A stretch of 64,000 nt of DNA from the NCBI RefSeq assembly GCF_014218705.1, contig NZ_JABBJF010000001.1, positions 186,001 through 250,000 of the forward strand, written 5' to 3'. The notes below the pieces were generated by a model. It was not told the DNA's origin, made no database searches, and saw nothing but the letters and a program-made list of their open reading frames with translations. A program made the translations under genes and the position numbers. This DNA comes from Kluyvera sichuanensis. GTDB lineage: Bacteria > Pseudomonadota > Gammaproteobacteria > Enterobacterales > Enterobacteriaceae. Shown here in pieces: positions 17,790 through 25,780 of the stretch (the stretch's first letter is position 1; the number at the start of each line of letters is the position of its first letter).

Positions 17790-19958
17790 TTAGAAGGACA
17801 TTTTCACCGTGAACTGCACTTCGCGCGGGTCGCCAATCTGGTTGCCCAGGTTGTTGCTGGCGATAGACGAGGTGTAGTAGGTCTTGTCGAACAGGTTTTT
17901 GACGTTGACCTGCAGGGTGACCGGGTACTGTAGTTTCATCTTATAGGCCGCAAAGATATCAGCCACCGCGTAGCCCGGAAGGTAGTAATCCGCGCCGTTG
18001 GTGCCTGAACGACGGCTCAATGCGTGGCCGCCGCCGCCGAGGGTCAGGGTGTTGCTGTCGTAGACGTTGTTGATGTCATAGGTCAGGAACAGTGAACCGG
18101 TATGGCGCGGAACGTTTGGCAGCGGTTTGCCTGCATAATCAGGATCATCAATCACCTTCGCATCGGTATAACCGTAGCTGGCAATCACGTTCAGGTTATC
18201 GGTAAGCGAGCCTGCGACATCCACTTCAATCCCGCGTGAACGCACTTTACCCGCCGTTTTGGCGTAGGTTTCGTCGCCGATGGTCTCGGTATACAGCACG
18301 TTGCGCTTATGAATATCAAAGAAGGTGATGTTCGAGGTCACACCGTTGAACAGATCAAACTTCGCGCCCATTTCGTAGGCCGTAGACTCTTCCGGCGGCA
18401 GATCGCCGATATAGCTGGCAATCGAGGACTGCGGCATAAACGACTGCGCTACGTTGCCGAACAGCGAGACGTTCGGCGTTAGCTTGTAGACCATACCCAA
18501 CTTCGGCGTCAACTTCTCATCCTGGCTGTTGGTGTTCTCTTTAAACGGACGGCCTTTGCCTGCGTACTGGGTGTAGTACTGGTAGCGTGCACCAGCCACC
18601 ACGATCCATTTATCGGTCAGATACAGCGCGTCCTGTACGTAGGTGGCGTAGGTTTCCTGCTGAATGCGCTGATCGCTGTCGGCTGCGGAGACGCTGGTAC
18701 ATTTACTCAGCGAGCCGTAAACCGGGTCATAAATGTTAAAGCCATTTTTGACGTTCTTGCAGCGAATCATATCGGTACGCAGCAGGTCATAATTCTCGTA
18801 GGCAATACCGGTGAGCAGTTCGTTATAGAAGCCGCCAATTACCACGTTGCCCTGTAAATCTGCACGCGTGGAGTGCATACGCTGGGTTGAGCCCTGGGTC
18901 GCATCGACGCGTCGGGTCAGGTTGCCGGTCTTCGCATCGTAAGCCATCACGCGCGCCTGGTTATCGCTGTACATGTCCTGGCTAAAGCTGTAATCGAAGC
19001 GCGCGGTCCACTGACTGTTCAGACGGTATTCAGCGTTTAACTGCGCCAGATCGGAATTACCGTCGGTGATGTTGAACGGCTCGTCAAAACGTGTTTTACG
19101 AGATACGTTCACCGCCTTCCCGGTATCGAGGTCGAAAATGGTGCCACGGTCGAACGGGGTATTGTAGTTACGGTGTGACCAGGAGAGGTTTACCGTCGCA
19201 TCGTCGCCAAACCACGTCAGGGAAGGGGCAATAAAGCTGCTGCGCTCTTTGCCGAAGTTACGCCAGTAATCTTCGTTCTGGTATTCACCAATCAGGCGAT
19301 ACGCCAGACGGGTGCCTTCAATCGGGCCGGTCACGTCGATTTGCCCGGTGCCGCCGCCAAAGCTGCTGGAGGTGGCGGAAATATCGCCGGAGAAGGTGCG
19401 TTCCGGGCGCTTGGTAACGACGTTAATCAGGCCGCCGGGATCCAGAATCCCGTACAACGTAGAGGCCGGGCCTTTCAACACTTCCACGCGAGAAGTCGCG
19501 GCGTTAAAGCTGCGCGGCAGCACAGTGCGCAGGCCGTTGGTCATGATTGAACCATCGCGGTTAGCGCCAAAGCCACGACGGGTAAAGGCGTCCTGGGTGC
19601 CGCCCAGGGTGTTGGTTTGCACCACGTTGGCGACGTTATACAGCGCCTCGTCAAGCGAAGTGGCGTGCTGGTCCTCCAGCACTTTGTCACTCACCGTGTT
19701 GACCACCTGCGGAATATCGAGCAGCGGCATTGAGGTGAGGGTCGCGGTGGAGCTGCTGATGGGCTGGTACCCTTCGGTAACCGTCTGGTCAGCCTGCGCG
19801 GTGCCTACAACCGTCATCGCTTCTTCTTTTTTCGCGCTATCGCCGCTCGGGGTATTTTCTGCCGCCATCAGCGAAGGGGAGCCGACCGCCCCCAGAAAAA
19901 CCAGTGAAAAAAGTGCGCGTCCGGATTTTCCCGTGAACGTCGGGAATAACTGTGTCAT
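17790..19958 (-). CDS. TonB-dependent ferric-siderophore outer-membrane receptor
   Basis: 722 residues from the ATG at 19958 (MTQLFPTFTGKSGRALFSL...). Signal peptide ends near SLMAA, followed by TonB box EAMTVVG, a plug domain (about 60-190: SMPLLDIPQVVNTVSDKVLE, VLKGPASTLYGILDPGGLIN) and a 22-strand barrel ending in aromatic QFTVKMSF. The pattern is that of FhuE/FoxA/FpvA-type hydroxamate or mixed siderophore receptors; the ligand cannot be read from sequence. ATG 19973 (MGNRE) is an alternative start; 19958 is preferred because GGGAAACAG precedes it. Divergent from an iron ABC importer. Confidence 0.88.
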   Translation of the reverse strand: MTQLFPTFTGKSGRALFSLVFLGAVGSPSLMAAENTPSGDSAKKEEAMTVVGTAQADQTVTEGYQPISSSTATLTSMPLLDIPQVVNTVSDKVLEDQHATSLDEALYNVANVVQTNTLGGTQDAFTRRGFGANRDGSIMTNGLRTVLPRSFNAATSRVEVLKGPASTLYGILDPGGLINVVTKRPERTFSGDISATSSSFGGGTGQIDVTGPIEGTRLAYRLIGEYQNEDYWRNFGKERSSFIAPSLTWFGDDATVNLSWSHRNYNTPFDRGTIFDLDTGKAVNVSRKTRFDEPFNITDGNSDLAQLNAEYRLNSQWTARFDYSFSQDMYSDNQARVMAYDAKTGNLTRRVDATQGSTQRMHSTRADLQGNVVIGGFYNELLTGIAYENYDLLRTDMIRCKNVKNGFNIYDPVYGSLSKCTSVSAADSDQRIQQETYATYVQDALYLTDKWIVVAGARYQYYTQYAGKGRPFKENTNSQDEKLTPKLGMVYKLTPNVSLFGNVAQSFMPQSSIASYIGDLPPEESTAYEMGAKFDLFNGVTSNITFFDIHKRNVLYTETIGDETYAKTAGKVRSRGIEVDVAGSLTDNLNVIASYGYTDAKVIDDPDYAGKPLPNVPRHTGSLFLTYDINNVYDSNTLTLGGGGHALSRRSGTNGADYYLPGYAVADIFAAYKMKLQYPVTLQVNVKNLFDKTYYTSSIASNNLGNQIGDPREVQFTVKMSF

Positions 19959-20017
19959 CTCTCTGTTTCCCATAAAAAAACTGCCGAAGGATGGCAGTAA
20001 AAATTGATAAAAATCAT
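19955..20017 (-). CDS. possible leader peptide of the siderophore receptor
   Basis: A 20-codon minus-strand ORF (starts MIFINFYCHPS, ends ETER) whose stop overlaps the receptor ATG as ATGA. AGGG lies only 2 bases before its ATG, so initiation may be weak. The terminator-like hairpin at 19974-19998 is inside this ORF. The geometry suggests a translated leader that could couple or attenuate receptor expression. It may also be coincidence. Confidence 0.35.
   Translation of the reverse strand: MIFINFYCHPSAVFLWETER
19974..19998 (-). terminator. terminator-like hairpin in the receptor 5' leader
   Basis: On the minus strand, ACTGCC-ATCCTTC-GGCAGT is followed directly by seven T, ending one base before a possible ATG (19973) and about 15 bases before the preferred one. 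Stem is only 6 bp, so strength is uncertain, but placement inside a leader is unusual and suggests attenuation. Confidence 0.5.
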
Positions 20018-20074
20018 TGCCCTGAAAAACCAAAATTACCCATTCACACCAAGCCGGGATGTTCAGGATATGTA

Positions 20075-20087
20075 ATTGAGAATCATT
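20075..20087 (-). promoter_or_regulatory. candidate Fur box for the receptor
   Basis: ATTGAGAATCATT matches 11 of 13 bases of the Fur core AATGATAATCATT. It lies about 117-130 bp upstream of the receptor start codon, a position compatible with its promoter. Confidence 0.5.
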
Positions 20088-20099
20088 CAAACATGCAAA

Positions 20100-20110
20100 A
20101 ATGTAGTAGT
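20100..20110. promoter_or_regulatory. operator-like repeat, receptor side
   Basis: AATGTAGTAGT; an exact inverted copy occurs at 20290-20300 on the importer side. See the paired feature. Sharing of an 11-mer by both flanks of the divergent region suggests one regulator acting on both units, probably the RpiR protein encoded downstream. Confidence 0.45.
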
Positions 20111-20272
20111 AAATCCAATCGGCAATAAATTTATCGGCGACTCAAAATAAGCCGGAATACGAGGTTGTAAAACAGAGGTGTTGTTCATAATTAATTGAAT
20201 ATCATTGCTTTTAATGGTTTTTGTTAGGTATAGAAATCGCGCTTCATAACCTATTCCTTATGAAATGAAGTG

Positions 20273-20302
20273 GTAATGTAGTGCTATTGACTACTACATT
20301 AC
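20273..20302. promoter_or_regulatory. perfect inverted repeat, importer side
   Basis: GTAATGTAGT (20273-20282) and ACTACATTAC (20293-20302) are exact reverse complements separated by 10 bp, spanning three helical turns. The right arm extends to ACTACTACATT, inverted match to 20100-20110. Fits a dimeric repressor or activator site. Confidence 0.6.
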
Positions 20303-20320
20303 GACATTGCATGATCAAAA

Positions 20321-20336
20321 GAGAATGAGATTTATT
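20321..20336 (+). promoter_or_regulatory. candidate Fur box for the importer operon
   Basis: GAGAATGAGATTTATT matches 12 of 16 bases of GATAATGATAATCATT. It is 48 bp before the importer ATPase start. Weak by sequence alone; the iron context raises it. Confidence 0.35.
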
Positions 20337-20383
20337 TAAAGTGCAGAACGATACCACGTCGTTGCGGCCGGAGAGAAAGAAAC

Positions 20384-21208
20384 ATGCCACAGCGGCAACA
20401 AAACGCCCCTCAGGAACGCGGGATAGTGCTGGAGTCCCTTTGCGCCGGTTACGGCAACCAGCGCATCGTTGATAACATCAGCCTGACCATCCCCGTCGGC
20501 AAGATGACGGTGCTGGCGGGCGCCAACGGTTCCGGTAAATCCACCTTACTCAACACCATGGCGCGGATGCTCAAACCGCTGGGCGGCTGCGTGCGTCTGG
20601 ACGGCCAGGATATTCACCAACAGCCAACGAAGCAGGTCGCGCGCCAGCTCGGCCTGCTGCCGCAGTCGCCGCTGACTCCGGAAGGGCTCACCGTCTTTGA
20701 ACTGGTCTCGCGCGGGCGTTACCCGTGGCAGGGGCTGATCCGTCAATGGTCGACGGACGATGAACAGGCGGTCGAGACGGCGCTGCGTCTGACCGGCACT
20801 CTGGAGTTTGCGCATCTGCCGGTCGACAGCCTCTCTGGCGGCCAGCGTCAGCGCTGCTGGATTGCCATGGCGCTGGCGCAGCAAACCGCCACCATTCTGC
20901 TGGATGAACCGACCACCTGGCTTGATTTACGCTATCAGGTGGAAATCCTCGAACTGCTCCAGCAGCTTACCCGCGAACACGGGCGCACCGTGGTGACCGT
21001 GCTGCATGACCTCAACTTCGCGGTGAATTACGCCGACACGCTGATTTTTATGAAGCAGGGGAAGATTGCCAGCATCGTGGATGACAGCGCGCCTTGCACC
21101 GCCGAAATCATCAAACAGGTTTTCGACGTCGACGTGCATATGTTGCCTAACCCGCAAACTGGAAAACCGCTGTTTATGCCGTTCTGCGCCCGCCCGGAGT
21201 CTGCCTGA
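20384..21208 (+). CDS. iron-siderophore ABC transporter, ATP-binding subunit (FepC/FecE type)
   Basis: 274-residue cytoplasmic ATPase of a type II (BtuCD-like) importer. Walker A GANGSGKST at about 46-54, signature LSGGQRQR near 148, Walker B ILLDEPTTWLD near 167-177 (Trp where most homologues have Phe or Trp/Tyr), and H-loop VTVLHDLNFAVNYAD. The stop overlaps the next start as TGATG. Substrate would be a ferric siderophore delivered by the binding protein two genes on. Confidence 0.92.
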   Translation: MPQRQQNAPQERGIVLESLCAGYGNQRIVDNISLTIPVGKMTVLAGANGSGKSTLLNTMARMLKPLGGCVRLDGQDIHQQPTKQVARQLGLLPQSPLTPEGLTVFELVSRGRYPWQGLIRQWSTDDEQAVETALRLTGTLEFAHLPVDSLSGGQRQRCWIAMALAQQTATILLDEPTTWLDLRYQVEILELLQQLTREHGRTVVTVLHDLNFAVNYADTLIFMKQGKIASIVDDSAPCTAEIIKQVFDVDVHMLPNPQTGKPLFMPFCARPESA

Positions 21209-22224
21209 TGGCGACGCAGAGCCTGATTCAACGGCCAAAAACGGTTCGTCCGCTGTGGGCACTGCTGCTGGTTAGCAGCCTGTTATGTCTCGGCGCGATT
21301 ATTCATCTCGGGCTTGGCGCGCGTGCCATTGCCCCCAGCGTAGTGGTTGATGCGCTGCTGCACTACGACCCACGCAATTTTGACCACCGCATTATCATTA
21401 ACCTGCGCCTGACGCGGCTGCTAGCGGCGCTGCTGACCGGCGCGGCGCTGGGCGCTGCGGGGCTGCTGCTGCAAACGGTGATTCGCAACCCGCTGGGCGA
21501 ACCGCATATTCTCGGCCTCAACGCCGGGGCTACGCTGGCGGTGGTGGTCTGCTCTGCGGCGGGGATCTCCTACGGTGTGAGCCGCCCGCTGGCGGCGGCT
21601 TGTGGGGCGGCGGCGCTGTTTGGGCTAGTGATGCTGCTGGCTTCAGCCGGGCGCGTTGGCGCGACGGCGATGAAAATTACCCTCTGCGGGGTGGCGCTGT
21701 CGGCGTTTGCGTCGGCCGTCACCGCGTCGATTCTGATCCTTGATGAACAGACGCTACAGGCGATGCGTACCTGGCTTGCGGGGGATCTCTCCGGCATTAG
21801 TCTCAGCACGCTACAGATTGCCAGCGTGCCAGCTCTGCTTGGGGTGTTGATGGCAGCGTTGCTCGCGCCGCGCCTCAACATTCTGGCTCTCGGCGACCGG
21901 GTGGCCAGCGGGCTTGGCGTATCGGTGGTGCGCACCCGCGTGCTGGGGGTGATTGCCATCGCGCTGCTGTGCGGTGCGGCGGTCTCGGTAGCCGGGCCGA
22001 TTGGTTTTATCGGACTGGTGGTGCCACACGTTATTCGCCGCTGGGCCGGGCAGGATATCCGTACCGGGCTGCTGCTGGCGTTGCCGACCGGGGCGTTGCT
22101 GCTGCTGCTGGCGGATATTCTCGCCCGCTGGCTGCTGGCGCCGCAGGAACTGGCGACCGGGGTGATGACCGCGATGGTCGGTGCGCCGGTGTTTATTGCG
22201 ATTGCGGTGAGGTTCTTTAAATGA
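21208..22224 (+). CDS. iron-siderophore ABC transporter permease 1 (FecCD family)
   Basis: 338-residue inner-membrane protein with about 10 hydrophobic segments. Family marks: RLTRLLAALLTGAALGAAGLLLQTVIRNPLGEPHILGLN near the N-terminus and GPIGFIGLVVPHVIRRWAG at about 264-282, the FecCD coupling region. Ends in an ATGA overlap with the second permease. Confidence 0.92.
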   Translation: MATQSLIQRPKTVRPLWALLLVSSLLCLGAIIHLGLGARAIAPSVVVDALLHYDPRNFDHRIIINLRLTRLLAALLTGAALGAAGLLLQTVIRNPLGEPHILGLNAGATLAVVVCSAAGISYGVSRPLAAACGAAALFGLVMLLASAGRVGATAMKITLCGVALSAFASAVTASILILDEQTLQAMRTWLAGDLSGISLSTLQIASVPALLGVLMAALLAPRLNILALGDRVASGLGVSVVRTRVLGVIAIALLCGAAVSVAGPIGFIGLVVPHVIRRWAGQDIRTGLLLALPTGALLLLLADILARWLLAPQELATGVMTAMVGAPVFIAIAVRFFK

Positions 22225-23273
22225 CGCGAGCAGTCACCCGCGCGGGTTTTCGCGCTGTCACAATCGGCCCATTACGTATTTTGCTGCGCCCCCGATTGCT
22301 GAAAATCGCCGCCGCGCTGATGACCGTGATTTTGCTATTAGTGGTTTTCGGCGTCACGCGAGGCTCGCTGCCCATTCCCGCCAGCGCCATTGGCCGCGCG
22401 CTGTTTATGCCAGAGGCGTTAAGTGCGCAGCAGGTGTACATCGTGCGCGACATCCGCTTACCCCGACTGCTGATGGCGCTGTTCTGCGGCGGTATGCTCG
22501 GCCTTGCCGGCGCGGCAATGCAGTCGATTACCCGCAATGGCCTGGCCGACCCTGGATTAATTGGTGTGAAAGAGGGAACCAGCGTGGTGGTGCTGACCCT
22601 CATCCTGGCTTTCCCCGCCGTGAGTCTCGCCTGGCGGCCGCTGGTCGGCATGCTCGGCGGTGTGCTGGTGGCGCTGCTGGTCATCGTACTGGCCCGTGAC
22701 CTCTCGCGCCCGCGCTTTATTTTGATTGGTATCGGCGTGTCGTGGGCGCTGTCGGCGGCGATGGGGCTGTTTATCACGACTGCTGATATCCGCGATGTGC
22801 AGACGGCGATGACCTGGCTTGCGGGCAGCCTGCACGCTGCCACCTGGTCGCTGCTGGCGGTCGCGGTGGTATGGGCGCTGCCGGCGGTGCTGATCCTCTA
22901 TTTGACCGCCAGAGCGGCGGACGTCGCGCTAATGGGCAACCAGGTGGCGAACGGGCTTGGGGTGCGGTTATCACGCCTGACGCTGCTGCGCTTCTTCGCG
23001 CCGGTGCTGCTGACGGCGGCGAGCGTCTCCTGCGTCGGTAGCCTCGGTTTTGTCGGGCTGATGGCACCGCATATGGCGCGCTTTATGCTGCGCGGCGGCC
23101 AGGTCGCGCTGCTTACCGGTAGCGCCTTGATTGGCGCGCTGCTGGTGTTGCTCACCGATACCCTCGGGCGGTTGGCCTTTGCGCCGCTACAAATTCCGGC
23201 AGGGATCATCATTTCGTTGATTGGCTGTCCCTTCTTTATTTTACTGCTGTGGCGTCGTCGCGACGCATTGTGA
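22221..23273 (+). CDS. iron-siderophore ABC transporter permease 2 (FecCD family)
   Basis: 350-residue membrane protein, second half of the heterodimeric channel. The FecCD motif IRLPRLLMALFCGGMLGLAG and coupling loop GSLGFVGLMAPHMARFMLRG are visible, with about ten hydrophobic segments. Starts within the previous gene by 4 bp, implying translational coupling and equal stoichiometry. Confidence 0.92.
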   Translation: MTRAVTRAGFRAVTIGPLRILLRPRLLKIAAALMTVILLLVVFGVTRGSLPIPASAIGRALFMPEALSAQQVYIVRDIRLPRLLMALFCGGMLGLAGAAMQSITRNGLADPGLIGVKEGTSVVVLTLILAFPAVSLAWRPLVGMLGGVLVALLVIVLARDLSRPRFILIGIGVSWALSAAMGLFITTADIRDVQTAMTWLAGSLHAATWSLLAVAVVWALPAVLILYLTARAADVALMGNQVANGLGVRLSRLTLLRFFAPVLLTAASVSCVGSLGFVGLMAPHMARFMLRGGQVALLTGSALIGALLVLLTDTLGRLAFAPLQIPAGIIISLIGCPFFILLLWRRRDAL

Positions 23274-23281
23274 GGTTCAGG

Positions 23282-24232
23282 ATGACCCTACGTGGGCTAA
23301 TGTCAGTGTTGTGCCTGTTTAGCGTTTCGGCGTTTGCACAAACGCACCCGTTTACCGACGATCTGGGCCGCGTGGTTCAGGTTCCCGATCACCCGAAACG
23401 TATCGTGTCGATGCACGATCTCGATATTACGATTCCGCTCATCGAGCTTGGCGTGCCGCCTGTTGCCAGCCACGGGCGGACGCGTCCGGACGGTAGCCAC
23501 TATCTGCGCTCCAGCGCGATGCTGACCGGCGTCGATTTTGATAACAGCGATATTAAGTTTATTGGCACCGCGGATATTGACCTCGAAGCGGTGGCAGCAG
23601 CCAAACCAGACCTGATTATTACCGAACCCAACCGTAACGTGCCGATTGAGCAACTGGCGAAAATCGCTCCGACGGTGAGCATTGACCATCTGCTCGGCAG
23701 CGCGCCGCGTATCTACAGCAAGCTGGCCGAACTGACCGGCTCACAGGCGCGGCTGGCACTCCTTGAGCGCCGCTATCAGACGCAAATCGAACAGCTTAAA
23801 CAGACCATCGATACCAATAAGATCACCGTATCGGTGATTCAGGCCAACAACGGCAAAATCACGGTACATCACTCTTATCATTCACTGGGACGCGTGCTAC
23901 GCGATGCGGGCTTCCGTTTCCCGCCGATGATTGAAGGTATTCCCGACGGCCAGCGTATTGACGTGAGCGCTGAGCAGTTGCCGGAGCTGGATGCCGATTT
24001 CCTGTTTGCCACCTGGCGCTCGGACACCGGCGGTAAACCGCAGGATGAACTCAACGATATGGAAAAAGTGATGCCGGGCTGGTGCGACTTTATGCGCGCC
24101 TGCCGCACCGGGCATTACATCCTGCTGCCGCGCGACGAGGTTATCTCTAACTCTTACGCCTCGTTGAACCTGCTGGTGGCGGAGGTGCAGTCGCAGATTG
24201 CCGGCCGTCCATTGCCTAAGGAGGCAAAATGA
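23282..24232 (+). CDS. periplasmic iron-siderophore binding protein (FecB/FepB type)
   Basis: 316 residues beginning MTLRGLMSVLCLFSVSAFA, a signal peptide cleaved before QTHPF. Then TDDLGRVVQVPDHPKRIVS is the typical class III binding-protein opening, and AAKPDLIITEPNRNVPIEQLAKIAPTV the first-lobe loop. ATG 23282 is chosen because an upstream in-frame ATG (23249) lies in the preceding gene and displaces the signal. It delivers the ferric complex to the permeases. Confidence 0.9.
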   Translation: MTLRGLMSVLCLFSVSAFAQTHPFTDDLGRVVQVPDHPKRIVSMHDLDITIPLIELGVPPVASHGRTRPDGSHYLRSSAMLTGVDFDNSDIKFIGTADIDLEAVAAAKPDLIITEPNRNVPIEQLAKIAPTVSIDHLLGSAPRIYSKLAELTGSQARLALLERRYQTQIEQLKQTIDTNKITVSVIQANNGKITVHHSYHSLGRVLRDAGFRFPPMIEGIPDGQRIDVSAEQLPELDADFLFATWRSDTGGKPQDELNDMEKVMPGWCDFMRACRTGHYILLPRDEVISNSYASLNLLVAEVQSQIAGRPLPKEAK

Positions 24233-25131
24233 GCCAGACGGTGATACGTAAAGAGAAGCGTCGGGTTGACCTGTTCGGCGAACGCCTGCGAAGCCGCACG
24301 CCTCAGCTTTCGCCGCGTCTGCTGGCGGTCGCGCACTGGATTGATGACAACCGCGAGGCGGTGCTCGACCACACGGCGATGGAGATTGCCGCCGCCACGC
24401 AAACCTCCGATGCCACCGTGGTACGCGCCATCCAGGCGCTCGGTTTTGCCGGGCTGCGCGACCTGAAGCAGACCATGCAGCACTGGTTTGGCCCGACCAT
24501 CACCTCGTCGGAAAAAATGGCGTCGACGGTTGGGGCACTGACCAGCGACGTTAACTCCAGTATCGATTTTGTGCTGGAAGGGCACCAGCGTGCCTGTGAG
24601 ATGCTCGCCAGCACCAGCAACCGTGCGGCGATAGCCCAGGCGGTGGCGTTGCTCGGCGATGCGCGTCAGGTCGCGCTGTTTGGCATCGGCGCGTCGGGGA
24701 TTCTGACCGAGTACACCGCGCGACTGTTCAGCCGGATTGGTTTGCCGTCCTGCGTGCTTAATCGCACCGGCTTTAGTCTCGCCGAGCAGCTTATTGCGCT
24801 GCAGCGCGGAGATGTGCTGATTATGATGGGGCAAAAATCGCCGCATCGGGAAGGGCTGACGACGCTGCGTGAGGCGGAGCGGTTGGGTATTCCGACGATT
24901 TTGCTGACTCAGGCTACCGATTCGCGCTTTAGCGATATGGCGCAGGTGGTGATCCACGTTCCGCGTGGGGAGAATGGCCGCGTGCCGCTGCATGGTACGG
25001 TGATGGTGTGTCTGGAGATGCTGGTACTGTCGGTGGCATCCACCCACTCACAGCGGACGCTGCGTTCGATGAAGCGAATTAATGATTTGCATAAGGCGAT
25101 TGGGAAGTCTGGGGGACGGAAAGGGGGGTAG
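24229..25131 (+). CDS. MurR/RpiR-family regulator with SIS domain
   Basis: 300 residues overlapping the binding-protein gene by 4 bp. The N-terminal HTH_6 domain (about 25-90: MEIAAATQTSDATVVRAIQALGF) binds DNA; a SIS domain (about 130-260: ALFGIGASGILTEYTARLFSR, VLIMMGQKSPHREGLTTLRE) usually binds phosphosugars. Its place as last gene of an iron importer operon suggests it regulates that locus, perhaps through the inverted repeats at 20100-20302. What the SIS domain senses here is unknown. Confidence 0.9.
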   Translation: MSQTVIRKEKRRVDLFGERLRSRTPQLSPRLLAVAHWIDDNREAVLDHTAMEIAAATQTSDATVVRAIQALGFAGLRDLKQTMQHWFGPTITSSEKMASTVGALTSDVNSSIDFVLEGHQRACEMLASTSNRAAIAQAVALLGDARQVALFGIGASGILTEYTARLFSRIGLPSCVLNRTGFSLAEQLIALQRGDVLIMMGQKSPHREGLTTLREAERLGIPTILLTQATDSRFSDMAQVVIHVPRGENGRVPLHGTVMVCLEMLVLSVASTHSQRTLRSMKRINDLHKAIGKSGGRKGG

Positions 25132-25134
25132 CGC

Positions 25135-25600
25135 GAGCGTTGCTAATGCCTTCGTTCTGAGTTGCATTCAGGCTTATCACTCTGTTGCGCTCTCTTCCAG
25201 CGGTAGCCATATAAACTGCACTGGCGCAGAGAGCGCGCAAGGGGCGGCCAATCGCCGCTGCGCGGTTCCCTCAGCCCACATCCCTGTGGGCTGACCCGGC
25301 CTACGGGAAACGCTTCGGTGATTTAGACGCCACCAAAAACCGTGCGGTCTTTCAGTTAACAGCAATAACCAGTCTTTCTGAAACCGATGAGTCCCCGTTG
25401 GAAATCGGCGAGCCGGAGAATGGAAGACAAGGTCAGGACGCCATGGATGGCGGACTGAGGCGAACCGAGACAGGGATGTCGAGTTTCGCCGTGCCGCAGG
25501 CTGGAGTTCGTAGGCGAGCGCAGTGCGAAGCACCGATTTCCCTGCGGGGCCGCGGGGATTGCGAAGGGGTGCGCGGCCGCACCCCTTGGCCCGTTCACCG
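25135..25600. repeat. gene-free GC-rich structured intergenic element
   Basis: In the 650-bp gap 25132-25780 I find no convincing gene. It holds several strong palindromes: tcagcccaca-tccc-tgtgggctga (25271-25294), CGCCAT-GG-ATGGCG (25439-25452) and aaggggtgcg-cggc-cgcacccctt (25564-25587). Minus-strand frames give Arg/Trp/Pro-rich text (GFWWRLNHRSVSRRPGQP) that resembles widespread spurious or phage-P4-Ash-like ORFs, so I treat it as a dispersed non-coding element. The last 180 bp before 25781 are AT-richer and hold the next gene's promoter. Confidence 0.45.
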
Positions 25601-25780
25601 GTGATGGAACTTCATATTCCACCTAACGTAAAGTGAACGGAACCTTTCACCAAACTGACATGTATCCAGTTTTGTTATCAAAAAGTTTCAAATAAGAAGG
25701 GCGCTTAACCATTAACCAGTTGCTTTTCTGCCGAATAATCATCACGCTACCTAAAAGACCGACCATCTGAGGAGAGAAAC

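Noticed and set aside
19959..20090. Longer TonB receptor from a TTG near 20090
   Set aside because: It would put 44 residues before the signal peptide and run through the leader hairpin.
25177..25533. 118-codon minus-strand ORF rich in Arg, Trp and Pro
   Set aside because: Composition and overlapping palindromes are not protein-like and no ribosome site is seen; treated as part of a non-coding element, though an Ash-like remnant is not excluded.
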